This document shows positions 14,323-23,576 of a stretch of DNA of 34,594 bases, in pieces. The translations under genes and the position numbers were made by a program. Origin of the DNA: Chromatiales bacterium. GTDB lineage: Bacteria > Pseudomonadota > Gammaproteobacteria > Xanthomonadales > SZUA-36. The stretch's first letter is position 1; each line of letters starts with the position of its first letter. The stretch covers positions 1-34,594 of the forward strand of contig JAHEFT010000019.1 in assembly GCA_024640025.1 (NCBI GenBank). Reading direction: 5' to 3'. Under the pieces are notes generated by a model. The model saw nothing but the letters and a program-made list of their open reading frames with translations, was not told where the DNA came from and made no database searches.

Positions 14323-14864
14323 TTGTCCAGCTGTGTGATGGGCAGTGCGCCCAGCGTGGCATGGGTCACCAGGTGAGTCAGACGATCCAGGTCGGGAATG
14401 ATGGCGTCCTGCTCATCGACTGTGACTCGGCTGAAGACGCCAAGCGATTTTTTCTCGTCGCCGGTCGCAACCAGGGTTTCTTCCTTGATGTCGACCGAGC
14501 GCGGCAGTCCGACGAGCAACAGGCCAAGGTAGGGTACCCTGGCGGAGTCAGAAAGGGATTTCAGGATCATGATCTTCGACCGTGAAGAGAGTTCGCCGAC
14601 ATCCCTGCCATTGATCAACGCGCTGAAACTAAACACCGGGACTTGCCGGTTCTCCCATTCAACCTGCCCGAGCAACCAGGGCGGTGTATCGTCCATGGCC
14701 TGGAGTTGGGTGATATCGATCACTTCAGCCATCGTTGTAATCGGAAGCAGCAGGGATTCGCCGTCGGTTGGAATCAGAAGGCAACGGATTTCCGGGCTTT
14801 TGCCGGATCTCCGCATGACTTTCTTGGAACCCAGTTTCTTTCGTCCTCTCGGTGCTCCATTCAT
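14319..14864 (-). CDS. chpC: CheW-domain protein, ChpC-like
   Basis: A 181-residue CheW-domain adaptor after a basic N-terminal tail (PRGRKKLGSKKVMRRSG). The CheW fold runs from about residue 27 (IRCLLIPTDGESLLLPITTMAEVI) to the C terminus, with WLLGQVEWENRQVPVFSF in the middle. It begins one base after the chpA stop, so it is co-translated with it. By position and domain it is the second CheW-like adaptor of the cluster, ChpC, which may connect further receptors to ChpA. Confidence 0.87.
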   Translation of the reverse strand: MNGAPRGRKKLGSKKVMRRSGKSPEIRCLLIPTDGESLLLPITTMAEVIDITQLQAMDDTPPWLLGQVEWENRQVPVFSFSALINGRDVGELSSRSKIMILKSLSDSARVPYLGLLLVGLPRSVDIKEETLVATGDEKKSLGVFSRVTVDEQDAIIPDLDRLTHLVTHATLGALPITQLDN

Positions 14865-14865
14865 C

Positions 14866-17800
14866 TTATTCAGACCTTCTCGGTATCAATTCGATATCCA
14901 GCATTTCACCGACTTTTTCAACCAGTTCGACTTCCTGGTAAGGTTTGGTCAGATAGGCGTTGGCGCCGGCCTGGCGGGCCTTCCGGCGATGTTTCTGGCC
15001 AGCGCGTGATGTGATCATGACGATGGGTACGTGCCGCAGCCTCGCGTCCGCCCGGATGTGTTCCAGCAGTTCGTAGCCATCCATTCTGGGCATCTCGATA
15101 TCCAGCAACATCAGGTCGGGGACACGGTCACGCAGTTGTTCGATGGCATCGATGCCGTCCTGGGCGGTCATAACTTCGATAGAGTGGTTGTCCAGGACGC
15201 GTGAAGTCACTTTTCGCATCGTGATGGAGTCGTCCACAACCATGACTAGAGGTTGGCGTGAGATTTCTTTCGGCGCCTGTTCCTCTTGAGGTGGCTGCTC
15301 GGCCCGGTCGAGTCCGCGACGGATAATCGGCCCCATGTCCAGGATGATCATGACCTGGCCATCGGCCGAGATCGTGCCGCCGAGGATACCGGGGATACTG
15401 CTGATCTGCGGTCCGACCGGCTTGATGACGACTTCCTGGTGGCCCTGGAGCCCGGACACACGGAAAGCCGCCTGGTATTCGCCGGCACGAATCATCAATA
15501 ATGAAACATTGTCGCTGTCGAGCGGCAGCGGTGGCGCGTCCAATAATGGCTCGAGTTCGAGTACCGGGTAATCCTCACCGGCAAATTCATAGCTCGGCGT
15601 TTCGTTACGCAGCAATGCCGCATATTCTGAAGGGGTCATCCGGGCAACGCCCGCCACACTGTTCAGGGGAATCTGGAACGGCCGCTCGCCGACGTTAACA
15701 GCTATGGCCTGCATTACGGCCAGGCTGAACGGAATCCTGATGGTGAACCGGGTGCCTTTGCCGTCCTCACTGTCGATTTCCATCGAACCGCCGATCTGCT
15801 TTATCTCGCTGTTGACCACATCCATGCCGACACCGCGGCCGGCCAACCCGGTCACTGTCTCAGCCGTCGAGAATCCACTCTTGCGGATAAACTGCACCAG
15901 TTGACGGGGATCGATCTCGTCCTTGGCGTCCATCAAGCCGCGATCAATAGCCCGTTTACGCACGGCTTCGAGATTGACGCCGGCACCGTCGTCTTCGACA
16001 CGAATGACGAATTCGGTAGCTTCCGCTTCCACGGTAACAACGATACTGCCTTCTTCCGGCTTACCGGCTTTTCGCCTGGCCTTGGGTGCCTCAATGCCGT
16101 GCGCGATGGCGTTTCTCAGCATATGTTCCAGTGGCGCGGTGATGCGTTCGAGGACGTTGCGGTCAAGCTGGTCACTGGACCCCGCCATTCTGAGCTGCAA
16201 TCGGGCCAGTTTGCCGGTCTCTGCGGCAGCGGAGCGCACAACCCGGCGTAAACGGGGCGCGGCGCTCCCGAAGGGCGTCATGCGGGTTTGCATCAGGCCT
16301 TCCTGCATCTCGGTACTGACGCGTGACTGTTGTGTCAGAAGGCTCTCGGCCTGGCGAACAGATTCATCCAGCATTTCATGCAGGTTGAGCAAGTCGCTTA
16401 CAGATTCCGCCAGGGCCCTTGACAACTGCTGCATATTGGAAAAACGATCCAGCTCCAATGGGTCAAATTCGGTGGTGTTCTTGGTGGACGCCTTCTGATA
16501 GCGCGACATCATTTGTGCCTCGCTTTCCATGTCCATCTTGCGTAACTGCTCTTTCAGGCGCTGTACGGTGACGTCCACTTCCTTCAGGTTGAAGCGGACA
16601 TGACCCAACTGCTGTTCAAGCCGCGAACGGTAAATACTGATTTCGCCGGAGTAATTGACCAGCTTGTCCATGAGTTCCGCGGCGACCCGAATCTGTGCCC
16701 CCGGCGCAGCCTCGTCGCTTGCAGAGGCCGGACGGTCCTCGATTTCCCTGAATTCACGTTGCGGTTCCCGTCGCAGCGCGACCTTCTTCGCTGCTCCGCG
16801 CAGAGTCTTGCGGGCGGGTTTCGCAGATGGCAACGGGGCTGGAGTTTCGGGAGTGTCTTCCGCACGGTCGGCGAAAGCCAAGGGCTCCAGACCCTCGGGT
16901 GCTTCAGTTTTCCGGATGACCGGTTCGAATGTCTCGTCATCCGCCGATGAGTCAACAATTTCTTCAGCCTCAAGCGGCTCGCCGGACTGTGGCAGGTGCA
17001 GCGCTTTGACCTTCTTTTCAAAACGGTTCAGGGCATCGCCGGTTTGCGGCATCCGGCCGCTCTGCAATTGTTCGACACAGATGTTCAGGTTGTCACAGCC
17101 TTCTTCCAGCGCCTGGACGGCGGCAACCGTCGCTTCCAGGCCGTTCGAAGCAATGTGTTCGAGCAGTGTTTCCATGGCGTGGCTGAGGTGGCCCATGCCT
17201 TCCAGGCCAGCCATCCGGGCTCCGCCCTTGAACGTGTGAATTTCACGCTGGAGATTCTGCACTAATTTCCGGTCGGCCAGCTTGTCGCGCCACGTGTTGA
17301 GCAGCGTATCGCAGCGTTCCAGCACCTCGACAGCTTCCTCGAGGAAAATGGATATGATGCTGCCATCCTCGATCGTGATGGCGTCGGTCTCCGTTGCCTC
17401 TGCGGTATCCCCAGCCTGAGGCTCCTGGTCGCCGGTAAGGACGTCAACGCCGGTGATCTCTGCAGCCGTTGCGCCTTCCCTGGGCTCGGTTGCTGCTGCC
17501 TCGAGTTCTGCCAGCCCGGCCAGGTCGTTCAGAAGCTGCTTGTCTTCGAGCGGATAGGCGGTTGTTTCACCGTGGTCAAGGATAAACAGTCGCTGATGGA
17601 AGCGGTGCAGGCAAATCTGCAGGGTAGGAGCGGCTGCCGGGGGTATGGACCGGTTGTTTTCCAGGCAGTTGTCGAGGTATGTCTCGAGTGCCCGGGCCAC
17701 CGAACTTTCCTGACCCACCGGCGCCATTGCCAGGGTCCCAGCCAGGGTGTGTACTGTCCGTACCAGTTCGCGGCTAACTTCGCAGCTCGATCCGGAGACC

Positions 17801-20211
17801 AGGCTGTTGACAAATTCTTCCAGCGTATCGACGTAGCCCCGGACTTCCACTTTCATCAGTTGCCGCAGGGCCGGGTCCAGTTCGGCGGATACCGGTGGCT
17901 CTTCCGCCGAAGGCAGATGCGCAGTAGTTTCGGCAATATGCGGTTCCGCGGTTTCCGCTGGTGTACCGGCCGATCGTGAGACCAGGCTCGCTGGCAGCAA
18001 TGAATGCAATTTCGCCAGGTCAGGCTGGTTTCCACCGGACATCAGTTTTGCATAGGTTCCCAGGCTCTTGATGCCAGCCTCGTCCAGCCCACTGTCCTCG
18101 CCCAGCAATCTGGCACGAAGATCACCGAGCGCGGCGACCGAAATACTGACGATTTCTCCCAGTTGCCAGCTGAAAGTGATCCGTCCCTCAATCAGATTGT
18201 TGAGTAAATCTTCGACATGCCAGGAGAAATCACCGATTTCCATGGCGCCAACCATGCGGCCGCTACCCTTGAGCGTATGGAATCCCCGCCTGAGATCAAC
18301 CATGGCCTTGCTGTCGGCGGAATTCTCCAGCCAGGTCGTCAGCCTGTCCTGAAGTTGGTGTTGCACCGTGTCGAATTCTTCCAGGAATATGCCCAGCATC
18401 GCTGGATCAATTCCCGGTGAAGAAGTGGCGGCGCGAGTCCTGGCCTTTGGTGCAGCGCGTGCAGCCGCGGGTTCCGGTATCTTCCGATCCGGGAGCACAA
18501 TCGTCGTTGCGGGTACTTTTTCACCGCCTGCGCCCGCTTCCGGCAAGCCCTCCAGCCTGCCATTCATGATGTCAATGTACTGCAGGCTGCTGCTTTGTTC
18601 ATCGCGGCAACCAGCCAGGTAAAGTTCAAGAGCCGCAACTGCGTCCGCGATAAGTTCCAGGTTTTTCACGTCGCCATCCGCATGGGCAAAAGCGGCGTTC
18701 AATACCCGCCCGAGCTTGTCGGTCAGGGTAGCAACCTCTCCCTGTGAAGCGATGTTGAGTGCGCCGGAGATGTGCTCCAGCGGTGACTGGTAATCAGCTT
18801 CCTGATCACCGTCCAGGCGCAACCGGATGGCTTCCTGGGCATGGTGCAGGCTGGTGACGCATTCGTCCAGCATCTGGCTGAGAATGTGTCTTTGCTCCTG
18901 GGGCGGGAGTGAGATGAATTTACTGCCCTTGTCCTCTTCAACCGGTTCCCCCAGCAACTGGATATGTGTTTTGAGAATGGCTTCGACTTCCAGCAGTTTC
19001 TGCGCCAGCGCGAGCAATGGCGAATCCAGGTCCATGTTGGTCACCTGGTCGGTGCTTTCCAGCGCTGGCAACAGGTCTTCAACCGCCTTTGCCGCAACCG
19101 GCAGGTTCAGCATGTCCAGCGTGTCCGCCAACTGGCGGAGCGAGTTTTTGCTTTCGGTACGCTGGTCTGCATCCACCCGGCCGGTTCTCAATTCCATGTC
19201 GAGCGTGTCTTTGACCAAACTCAGCTCTTCGCGCACGGCATCGCCAATGGATTGGAACAGCCCGGCGTCCCGACCTGTTACAGCTCCCCTGGCACGTAAC
19301 AGGGCTTCGCGATCAGGAATGAGTTCATCAAGGCTGAACCGTTCACGCAGAGTATCGGTCGCTTTGCTTCCCGGCCTGGCCTGGGCTGCATAGAAGAGCA
19401 GGGCGCGAGACAATGCGGTGATGGTTTCCGCGGCTGGACCTTTTTCTCCCGCCTCCGCCATTATTTTCAGGGTAAGATCCAGCCGTGCGAACAGGCGGCG
19501 CAATGGTAAATCGTTATCGATAGCCCCGTCGCGCAAACCACGCATAGCATGTTCTGCAATCCACCACAGGCGTCTCAGGTCATTGCGGCCCAAACGGATA
19601 TACAACGTTTTGCACACGGCCTGCATCGGCTCGAGTAATGCATCTCGCGATTGTTCCTTGAGCCAACCCAGCAGTGCGCCCTGGTACTGGCTCCTCACCC
19701 GCCGGGCGAATGACTCGAATTCGGACGTGGCGACCGCATCCGCTTCGCTGCCGCTGAGTTCGGGAATGATGACATCCAGCTCAGGTGCAAACAGCGTTCC
19801 TTCCGACAACAATGTTTCGTCGTAGGTCGCTCGCAGTTCATTCAGCGTTGGAAGCAACAGGATCGGAAGGTCTTCGTGGCCGGCCTGGAGGCGGTCCAGG
19901 TACGAAGGCAACACGATCACAGCGTCGGTCAGGGCATTGAGGGATTCTTCGCAGTTGACGTTTCCGTTGTGCAGCATGTGCCCGCCAACCGCGATCATTT
20001 CATCGGTTAGAATGCTGGCGCCCCGCTGCTCCATGGTCAGGAAGGTCAGGTTGAGTTGTTCCAGTTCCTCCTGCACCACCATCAGCGGCTCACGCCGGGA
20101 GGTATCTTCAGCGAATGACTCCAGATTTTCGCGCACTGTCGCCAGGCATTCATCCAGGTCCTCACGAACCCATTTGATGGCGGAGCTGGAATTTGATCCT
20201 TCAAGCATCAT
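14866..20211 (-). CDS. chpA: ChpA-type hybrid chemosensory histidine kinase
   Basis: A 1781-residue CheA-like kinase of the twitching-motility Pil-Chp system. The first roughly 560 residues are helical and resemble degenerate Hpt/FimL-like modules. Three Hpt domains with a histidine follow, at His645 (FHTLKGSGRMVG), His821 (VHTLAGT) and His992 (IHTFKGGARMAG). Then come the dimerisation domain (about 1165-1300), the ATPase with N box HMLRNAIAHGIE (about 1365) and G boxes DDGAGV and GLAGRGVGMDVV, a CheW domain (about 1500-1630) and a C-terminal receiver (1655-1770) with Asp1704 (LLDIEMPRMDG). Pseudomonas aeruginosa ChpA is longer, with more phosphotransfer sites. The start has AGGG upstream and lies nine bases after the pilJ stop. 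Confidence 0.95.
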   Translation of the reverse strand: MMLEGSNSSSAIKWVREDLDECLATVRENLESFAEDTSRREPLMVVQEELEQLNLTFLTMEQRGASILTDEMIAVGGHMLHNGNVNCEESLNALTDAVIVLPSYLDRLQAGHEDLPILLLPTLNELRATYDETLLSEGTLFAPELDVIIPELSGSEADAVATSEFESFARRVRSQYQGALLGWLKEQSRDALLEPMQAVCKTLYIRLGRNDLRRLWWIAEHAMRGLRDGAIDNDLPLRRLFARLDLTLKIMAEAGEKGPAAETITALSRALLFYAAQARPGSKATDTLRERFSLDELIPDREALLRARGAVTGRDAGLFQSIGDAVREELSLVKDTLDMELRTGRVDADQRTESKNSLRQLADTLDMLNLPVAAKAVEDLLPALESTDQVTNMDLDSPLLALAQKLLEVEAILKTHIQLLGEPVEEDKGSKFISLPPQEQRHILSQMLDECVTSLHHAQEAIRLRLDGDQEADYQSPLEHISGALNIASQGEVATLTDKLGRVLNAAFAHADGDVKNLELIADAVAALELYLAGCRDEQSSSLQYIDIMNGRLEGLPEAGAGGEKVPATTIVLPDRKIPEPAAARAAPKARTRAATSSPGIDPAMLGIFLEEFDTVQHQLQDRLTTWLENSADSKAMVDLRRGFHTLKGSGRMVGAMEIGDFSWHVEDLLNNLIEGRITFSWQLGEIVSISVAALGDLRARLLGEDSGLDEAGIKSLGTYAKLMSGGNQPDLAKLHSLLPASLVSRSAGTPAETAEPHIAETTAHLPSAEEPPVSAELDPALRQLMKVEVRGYVDTLEEFVNSLVSGSSCEVSRELVRTVHTLAGTLAMAPVGQESSVARALETYLDNCLENNRSIPPAAAPTLQICLHRFHQRLFILDHGETTAYPLEDKQLLNDLAGLAELEAAATEPREGATAAEITGVDVLTGDQEPQAGDTAEATETDAITIEDGSIISIFLEEAVEVLERCDTLLNTWRDKLADRKLVQNLQREIHTFKGGARMAGLEGMGHLSHAMETLLEHIASNGLEATVAAVQALEEGCDNLNICVEQLQSGRMPQTGDALNRFEKKVKALHLPQSGEPLEAEEIVDSSADDETFEPVIRKTEAPEGLEPLAFADRAEDTPETPAPLPSAKPARKTLRGAAKKVALRREPQREFREIEDRPASASDEAAPGAQIRVAAELMDKLVNYSGEISIYRSRLEQQLGHVRFNLKEVDVTVQRLKEQLRKMDMESEAQMMSRYQKASTKNTTEFDPLELDRFSNMQQLSRALAESVSDLLNLHEMLDESVRQAESLLTQQSRVSTEMQEGLMQTRMTPFGSAAPRLRRVVRSAAAETGKLARLQLRMAGSSDQLDRNVLERITAPLEHMLRNAIAHGIEAPKARRKAGKPEEGSIVVTVEAEATEFVIRVEDDGAGVNLEAVRKRAIDRGLMDAKDEIDPRQLVQFIRKSGFSTAETVTGLAGRGVGMDVVNSEIKQIGGSMEIDSEDGKGTRFTIRIPFSLAVMQAIAVNVGERPFQIPLNSVAGVARMTPSEYAALLRNETPSYEFAGEDYPVLELEPLLDAPPLPLDSDNVSLLMIRAGEYQAAFRVSGLQGHQEVVIKPVGPQISSIPGILGGTISADGQVMIILDMGPIIRRGLDRAEQPPQEEQAPKEISRQPLVMVVDDSITMRKVTSRVLDNHSIEVMTAQDGIDAIEQLRDRVPDLMLLDIEMPRMDGYELLEHIRADARLRHVPIVMITSRAGQKHRRKARQAGANAYLTKPYQEVELVEKVGEMLDIELIPRRSE

Positions 20212-20220
20212 GTCTTTACC

Positions 20221-22341
20221 CTATGATCCCGGCAACTTGAAGTCGGCCACGGATTCCCTGAGCTTGTGTACCAGGTCGGCAAGTCTGCCCATCGACTGCG
20301 CCGTCTGGTCGCTCCCTTCAGAAGTCTGGATGGATACATCCCGAATGCTTTTCATCTGTTCGGCGATATGAGTCGCTGTTTCCGACTGGGACTGGGCTTC
20401 CTGGGAAATTCCCTCGATCAGTTTGGACAGGTCCTTTGACACCGATTCGATTCGTTTCAGGGCCTCGCCGGCATCTTCCGCTTTCTCTGCGCCGGAAACG
20501 ACTTCAGAAGTGGTGGACTCCATCGACACAACCGCTTCGGAGGTATCGGTCTGGATATTCTGCACCAGCATTTCGATCCGGCGGGTTGCATTGGTGGCAC
20601 GTTCAGCCAGGCGCTGGACTTCATCAGCCACCACCGCAAAACCCCGGCCGGCGCCGCCGGCGGAGGCGGATTGGATTGCCGCGTTCAGGGCAAGGATGTT
20701 GGTCTGTTCCGCAATACCGTTAATCAATTCGACGATGTCGCCGATTTCCTGGGAAGATTCACCCAGCCGCTTGATGCGTTTTGAAGTCTCCTGGATCTGG
20801 TCACGGATGGTATCCATGCCCTTTATCGTCTGCTGCACCATTTGTGAACCGTTGTGAGCGATTGCGACAGATCGCTGGGCTACTTCGCTGGATTCCCGGG
20901 ATCGGGCGGCCATGCCATCGAAAGATTCGGCCATTTCGTTGATGGCGTCGGTTGCCTCGCGAACCTGCTCGGCCTGTTTGCCGGACGCTACGGCGAGATT
21001 GCCGGTGGTCTCCATCGTTTCGTTTGCGGATTCGGAAACCGTTTGCGCCGTGATATTGATTCCTGTGACCAGTTCTCGAAGCTGTTCCACGGCAAAGTTG
21101 ACCGAATCGGCGATCGCACCCGTCATATCATCGGTAACGGTTGCCTTCACCGTGAGGTCGCCGTCTGCCAGTGAACTCATCTCGTCCAGCAGGCGCATGA
21201 TAGCCTGTTGGTTTTTCTGGTTCTGCCTTCCGGCCTCTACCGCGCGCCGTCTCTCGGCGCTGAGAAAGGAACGGACCATGAATGAAATGGAGACGAGGAT
21301 AATGATCAGCGCCAATGACCCGGACCACAGCGACGGCCACAGCCGCATGCCGGAACGGTAGAGCACTTCATCGGCCACGCTGCGCGAAAGCTTGAATACC
21401 TCCAGGCTGTCCACGAATATTTCATCTGCCGCGCCACGCACGGCCAGGATGTCACTGCTCGACGCCAGGACGATATCCAGTTGGGGCCGCGCGTTGTCGT
21501 ATATCAGGCGGGCCTTGTTCAAAGCTTTCATTGCAACCGGGTTTTCCACCTGTTTGACGCCGACGCTCCGGCTGCCCTGCAACAGAGCATCCATGGTCTG
21601 TTCAAAAAAGGTGACTTCCTGGGAAAAGCTGTCCGCCGCCGCGACCGACCCGGCGCCGCCCCTCAACATTTCCCGCATGTGGCGCAGGATGCGGTCGGAA
21701 AGCACCAGTTGACGTCCGGCGACGAACACCTGGTTGCTCGAGGCATTGCTTTTGGTCAGCTCCCGCACGGCTTCATCGGTGAGTTCCTGGATTTCGGGGA
21801 TGACTGCGATAAATGCTTCACTGGCAGCCGCGAGTTCCAGCACCAGCGCTTCACGATCGAGAATGCTTTTTGCGTTGGTTTCCATACGCGTCCAGGCCTT
21901 ATCCAGTCCGGTCAGCGTTTTCGACATGGCCTGGGGCAGTGCGGGCAGTGACCGGAGCGCGTCGCCGTGCTCGAGAGTATTGACGGCGTCAGAAATGAGC
22001 CCGGTCGAATCCCCCAGTTGAATAAACGCACTGGTGTTGCCTTCCACGGCTTCCGTCGCGGACTTGGCCAATTGTTGGGAATGCACCTGGAGGTCGGTGG
22101 ACAGGCGGATCCACTCCTGTTCATTTCGGCTTTCCTTGGTGATCAGGAAAAAAGTGACCGCCACGAAGGCCAGCAGCAGGACAAGGAATCCGACCATCGC
22201 ATAAAGTCGGCCGGACTTTTGTTGGGTAGCGGGCTTAAAATTGGTCGATGTCATTTTTTCCTGCCCCTTTTCGGGCTTGCCGAAAAATCCCTTTTGGCGC
22301 GACCGGTTCTTTCGAAACCGTGACTTATTCCGCAGCGCCAT
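20221..22341 (-). CDS. pilJ: PilJ-type methyl-accepting chemoreceptor
   Basis: A 706-residue chemoreceptor. A first transmembrane helix (about residues 47-67, MVGFLVLLLAFVAVTFFLI) precedes a helical periplasmic sensing region. A second helix is near 335-357, followed by HAMP and a cytoplasmic signalling domain. The hairpin tip carries EQTNILALNAAIQSASAGG and GRGFAVVADEVQRLAER (about 545-590), the variant typical of PilJ. The ATG at 22341 has GGAG eight bases upstream and overlaps the end of pilI by 17 bases. An ATG 29 codons later, with AGGA upstream, is an alternative that would remove a basic tail. In Pseudomonas PilJ signals through PilI and ChpA to type IV pili. Confidence 0.93.
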   Translation of the reverse strand: MALRNKSRFRKNRSRQKGFFGKPEKGQEKMTSTNFKPATQQKSGRLYAMVGFLVLLLAFVAVTFFLITKESRNEQEWIRLSTDLQVHSQQLAKSATEAVEGNTSAFIQLGDSTGLISDAVNTLEHGDALRSLPALPQAMSKTLTGLDKAWTRMETNAKSILDREALVLELAAASEAFIAVIPEIQELTDEAVRELTKSNASSNQVFVAGRQLVLSDRILRHMREMLRGGAGSVAAADSFSQEVTFFEQTMDALLQGSRSVGVKQVENPVAMKALNKARLIYDNARPQLDIVLASSSDILAVRGAADEIFVDSLEVFKLSRSVADEVLYRSGMRLWPSLWSGSLALIIILVSISFMVRSFLSAERRRAVEAGRQNQKNQQAIMRLLDEMSSLADGDLTVKATVTDDMTGAIADSVNFAVEQLRELVTGINITAQTVSESANETMETTGNLAVASGKQAEQVREATDAINEMAESFDGMAARSRESSEVAQRSVAIAHNGSQMVQQTIKGMDTIRDQIQETSKRIKRLGESSQEIGDIVELINGIAEQTNILALNAAIQSASAGGAGRGFAVVADEVQRLAERATNATRRIEMLVQNIQTDTSEAVVSMESTTSEVVSGAEKAEDAGEALKRIESVSKDLSKLIEGISQEAQSQSETATHIAEQMKSIRDVSIQTSEGSDQTAQSMGRLADLVHKLRESVADFKLPGS

Positions 22342-22873
22342 TGAGAAACTCCGTCGAGTTGAAAAGTTGATCGAGATTCAGTTCCTGCCAGGTTTCAGAT
22401 CCCACGTTGTATTGTTTGCTCACGATTCCACTCAGTGCGGAACCCTCCGGTAATTGAGCGGGCACCGAGTCGCTGTCCAGAAAATGCCGTTGGCCAAATA
22501 GTTCGTCGATCAACAGGCCTATGGGAGCCTTGTTCAGGCTGGTTGCGAGTAAACGGGTGCGGGCGGTGACCGGACTTCTGACCCCGGTCAGGAAACGGGC
22601 AAGGTCAACTACGGTGAGCAGCTCACCGCGGACATTTGCCAGGCCGGTGATCCATGACTTGGCGCCGGGAACGGGGGTGGATTGGGGGTACGGCAGGATT
22701 TCGCTTATCCGGTTTATATTGCACGCCATGCGGCAATCGCCCACGCCAAACGTGACGCCACTCCATTCCTCGGAGGGCCCGCTGCCTTTCCCGGCGCCGG
22801 GGGAGAATTGCGTACTGCGCTTCTCGTAATCGAGCAATTTCGCAAACGCCGCATTTTTTGCAATCTGGTTCAT
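22325..22873 (-). CDS. pilI: PilI, CheW-like adaptor
   Basis: A 182-residue CheW-family adaptor that would couple PilJ to ChpA. Helical residues 1-30 precede the CheW domain, with WSGVTFGVGDCRMACNINRISEIL, WITGLANVRGELLTVVDLARFL and a C-terminal WQELNLDQLF helix. The ATG at 22873 has AAGGA five bases upstream and is preferred. A GTG at 22885, four codons earlier, has poorer spacing. It follows pilG by 48 bases, where Pseudomonas would have pilH. Confidence 0.92.
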   Translation of the reverse strand: MNQIAKNAAFAKLLDYEKRSTQFSPGAGKGSGPSEEWSGVTFGVGDCRMACNINRISEILPYPQSTPVPGAKSWITGLANVRGELLTVVDLARFLTGVRSPVTARTRLLATSLNKAPIGLLIDELFGQRHFLDSDSVPAQLPEGSALSGIVSKQYNVGSETWQELNLDQLFNSTEFLNGAAE

Positions 22874-22921
22874 CCGTTCCTTCACTTTCCCTGTTCGTGG
22901 AACTTCGCTGTTCAGTGCGGA

Positions 22922-23338
22922 TCAGGCAGCTGCATGTTGGGCTACAGCCGCAAGCAATTCCTCTTTGGTAAATGGCTTTGTAAGATACAGATCTGATCCC
23001 ACCACGCGGCCCCGCGCCTGGTCGAACAGGCCGTCCTTGCTGGTCAGCATGACCACCGGGGTAGCCCGGTACTGGACATTGTTCTTGATGATGGCGCAAG
23101 TCTGGTAGCCGTCCAGGCGGGGCATCATGATATCGACAAAAATGAGGTCCGGGTTGTGTCGTGCGACCATGGACAAGGCCTCGAAACCATTTTCAGCCGT
23201 GACGACGTCATAGCCTTCGGCGGTCAACATGGTTTCAGCCGAACGTCTGATGGTCGAGCTGTCATCGACAACCAGAATGCGTATGGGCGACGGTGCGGCG
23301 GCGCCGTTCACCTTCCCTGCAGTGTGTTCTTCCGTCAT
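22922..23338 (-). CDS. pilG: PilG-type single-domain response regulator
   Basis: A 138-residue CheY-like receiver. The acidic pair is Asp25-Asp26 (VVDDSSTIRR), the phosphoacceptor is Asp69 (FVDIMMPRLDGYQTC), with Thr99 (VMLTSKDG) and Lys121 (YLTKPF). The stretch from FVDIMMPRLDG through GLFDQARGRVVGSD is much closer to PilG than to PilH. PilG promotes pilus extension in Pseudomonas. The ATG at 23338 has AGGGATGG upstream. A GTG at 23383 would add fifteen residues and is less likely. It is the first gene of the Pil-Chp operon and is divergent from gshB. Confidence 0.93.
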   Translation of the reverse strand: MTEEHTAGKVNGAAAPSPIRILVVDDSSTIRRSAETMLTAEGYDVVTAENGFEALSMVARHNPDLIFVDIMMPRLDGYQTCAIIKNNVQYRATPVVMLTSKDGLFDQARGRVVGSDLYLTKPFTKEELLAAVAQHAAA

Positions 23339-23576
23339 AAATCCATCCCTGGTTACTCTTCTGATAAGGGCGCTATCATGCACCCGAACATGAACACTTC
23401 CCCTCCGATATTATTCGGCTGGAGCGTTCTAGTCTACCACTTTCGTAAGCAGTTTCCAGTACTAACAACGGCTTATGAAAAAAAGCTAAGATATATACTC
23501 GAAAAGAATGCTGGATTAGCAGACCCGCAAATCCGATAATAATGAGCAAATCAGGCTCGGGATCAAGGATGGATAA
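23339..23576. promoter_or_regulatory. Divergent pilG / gshB intergenic region
   Basis: A 238-base AT-richer gap between two divergent starts, so both promoters should be here. On the plus strand TATACT at 23494-23499 is a plausible -10 for gshB, but no good -35 lies at the right distance. On the minus strand TAGACT around 23445 is a possible pilG -10, also with a weak -35. I see no open reading frame, hairpin or recognisable operator. Confidence 0.4.
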
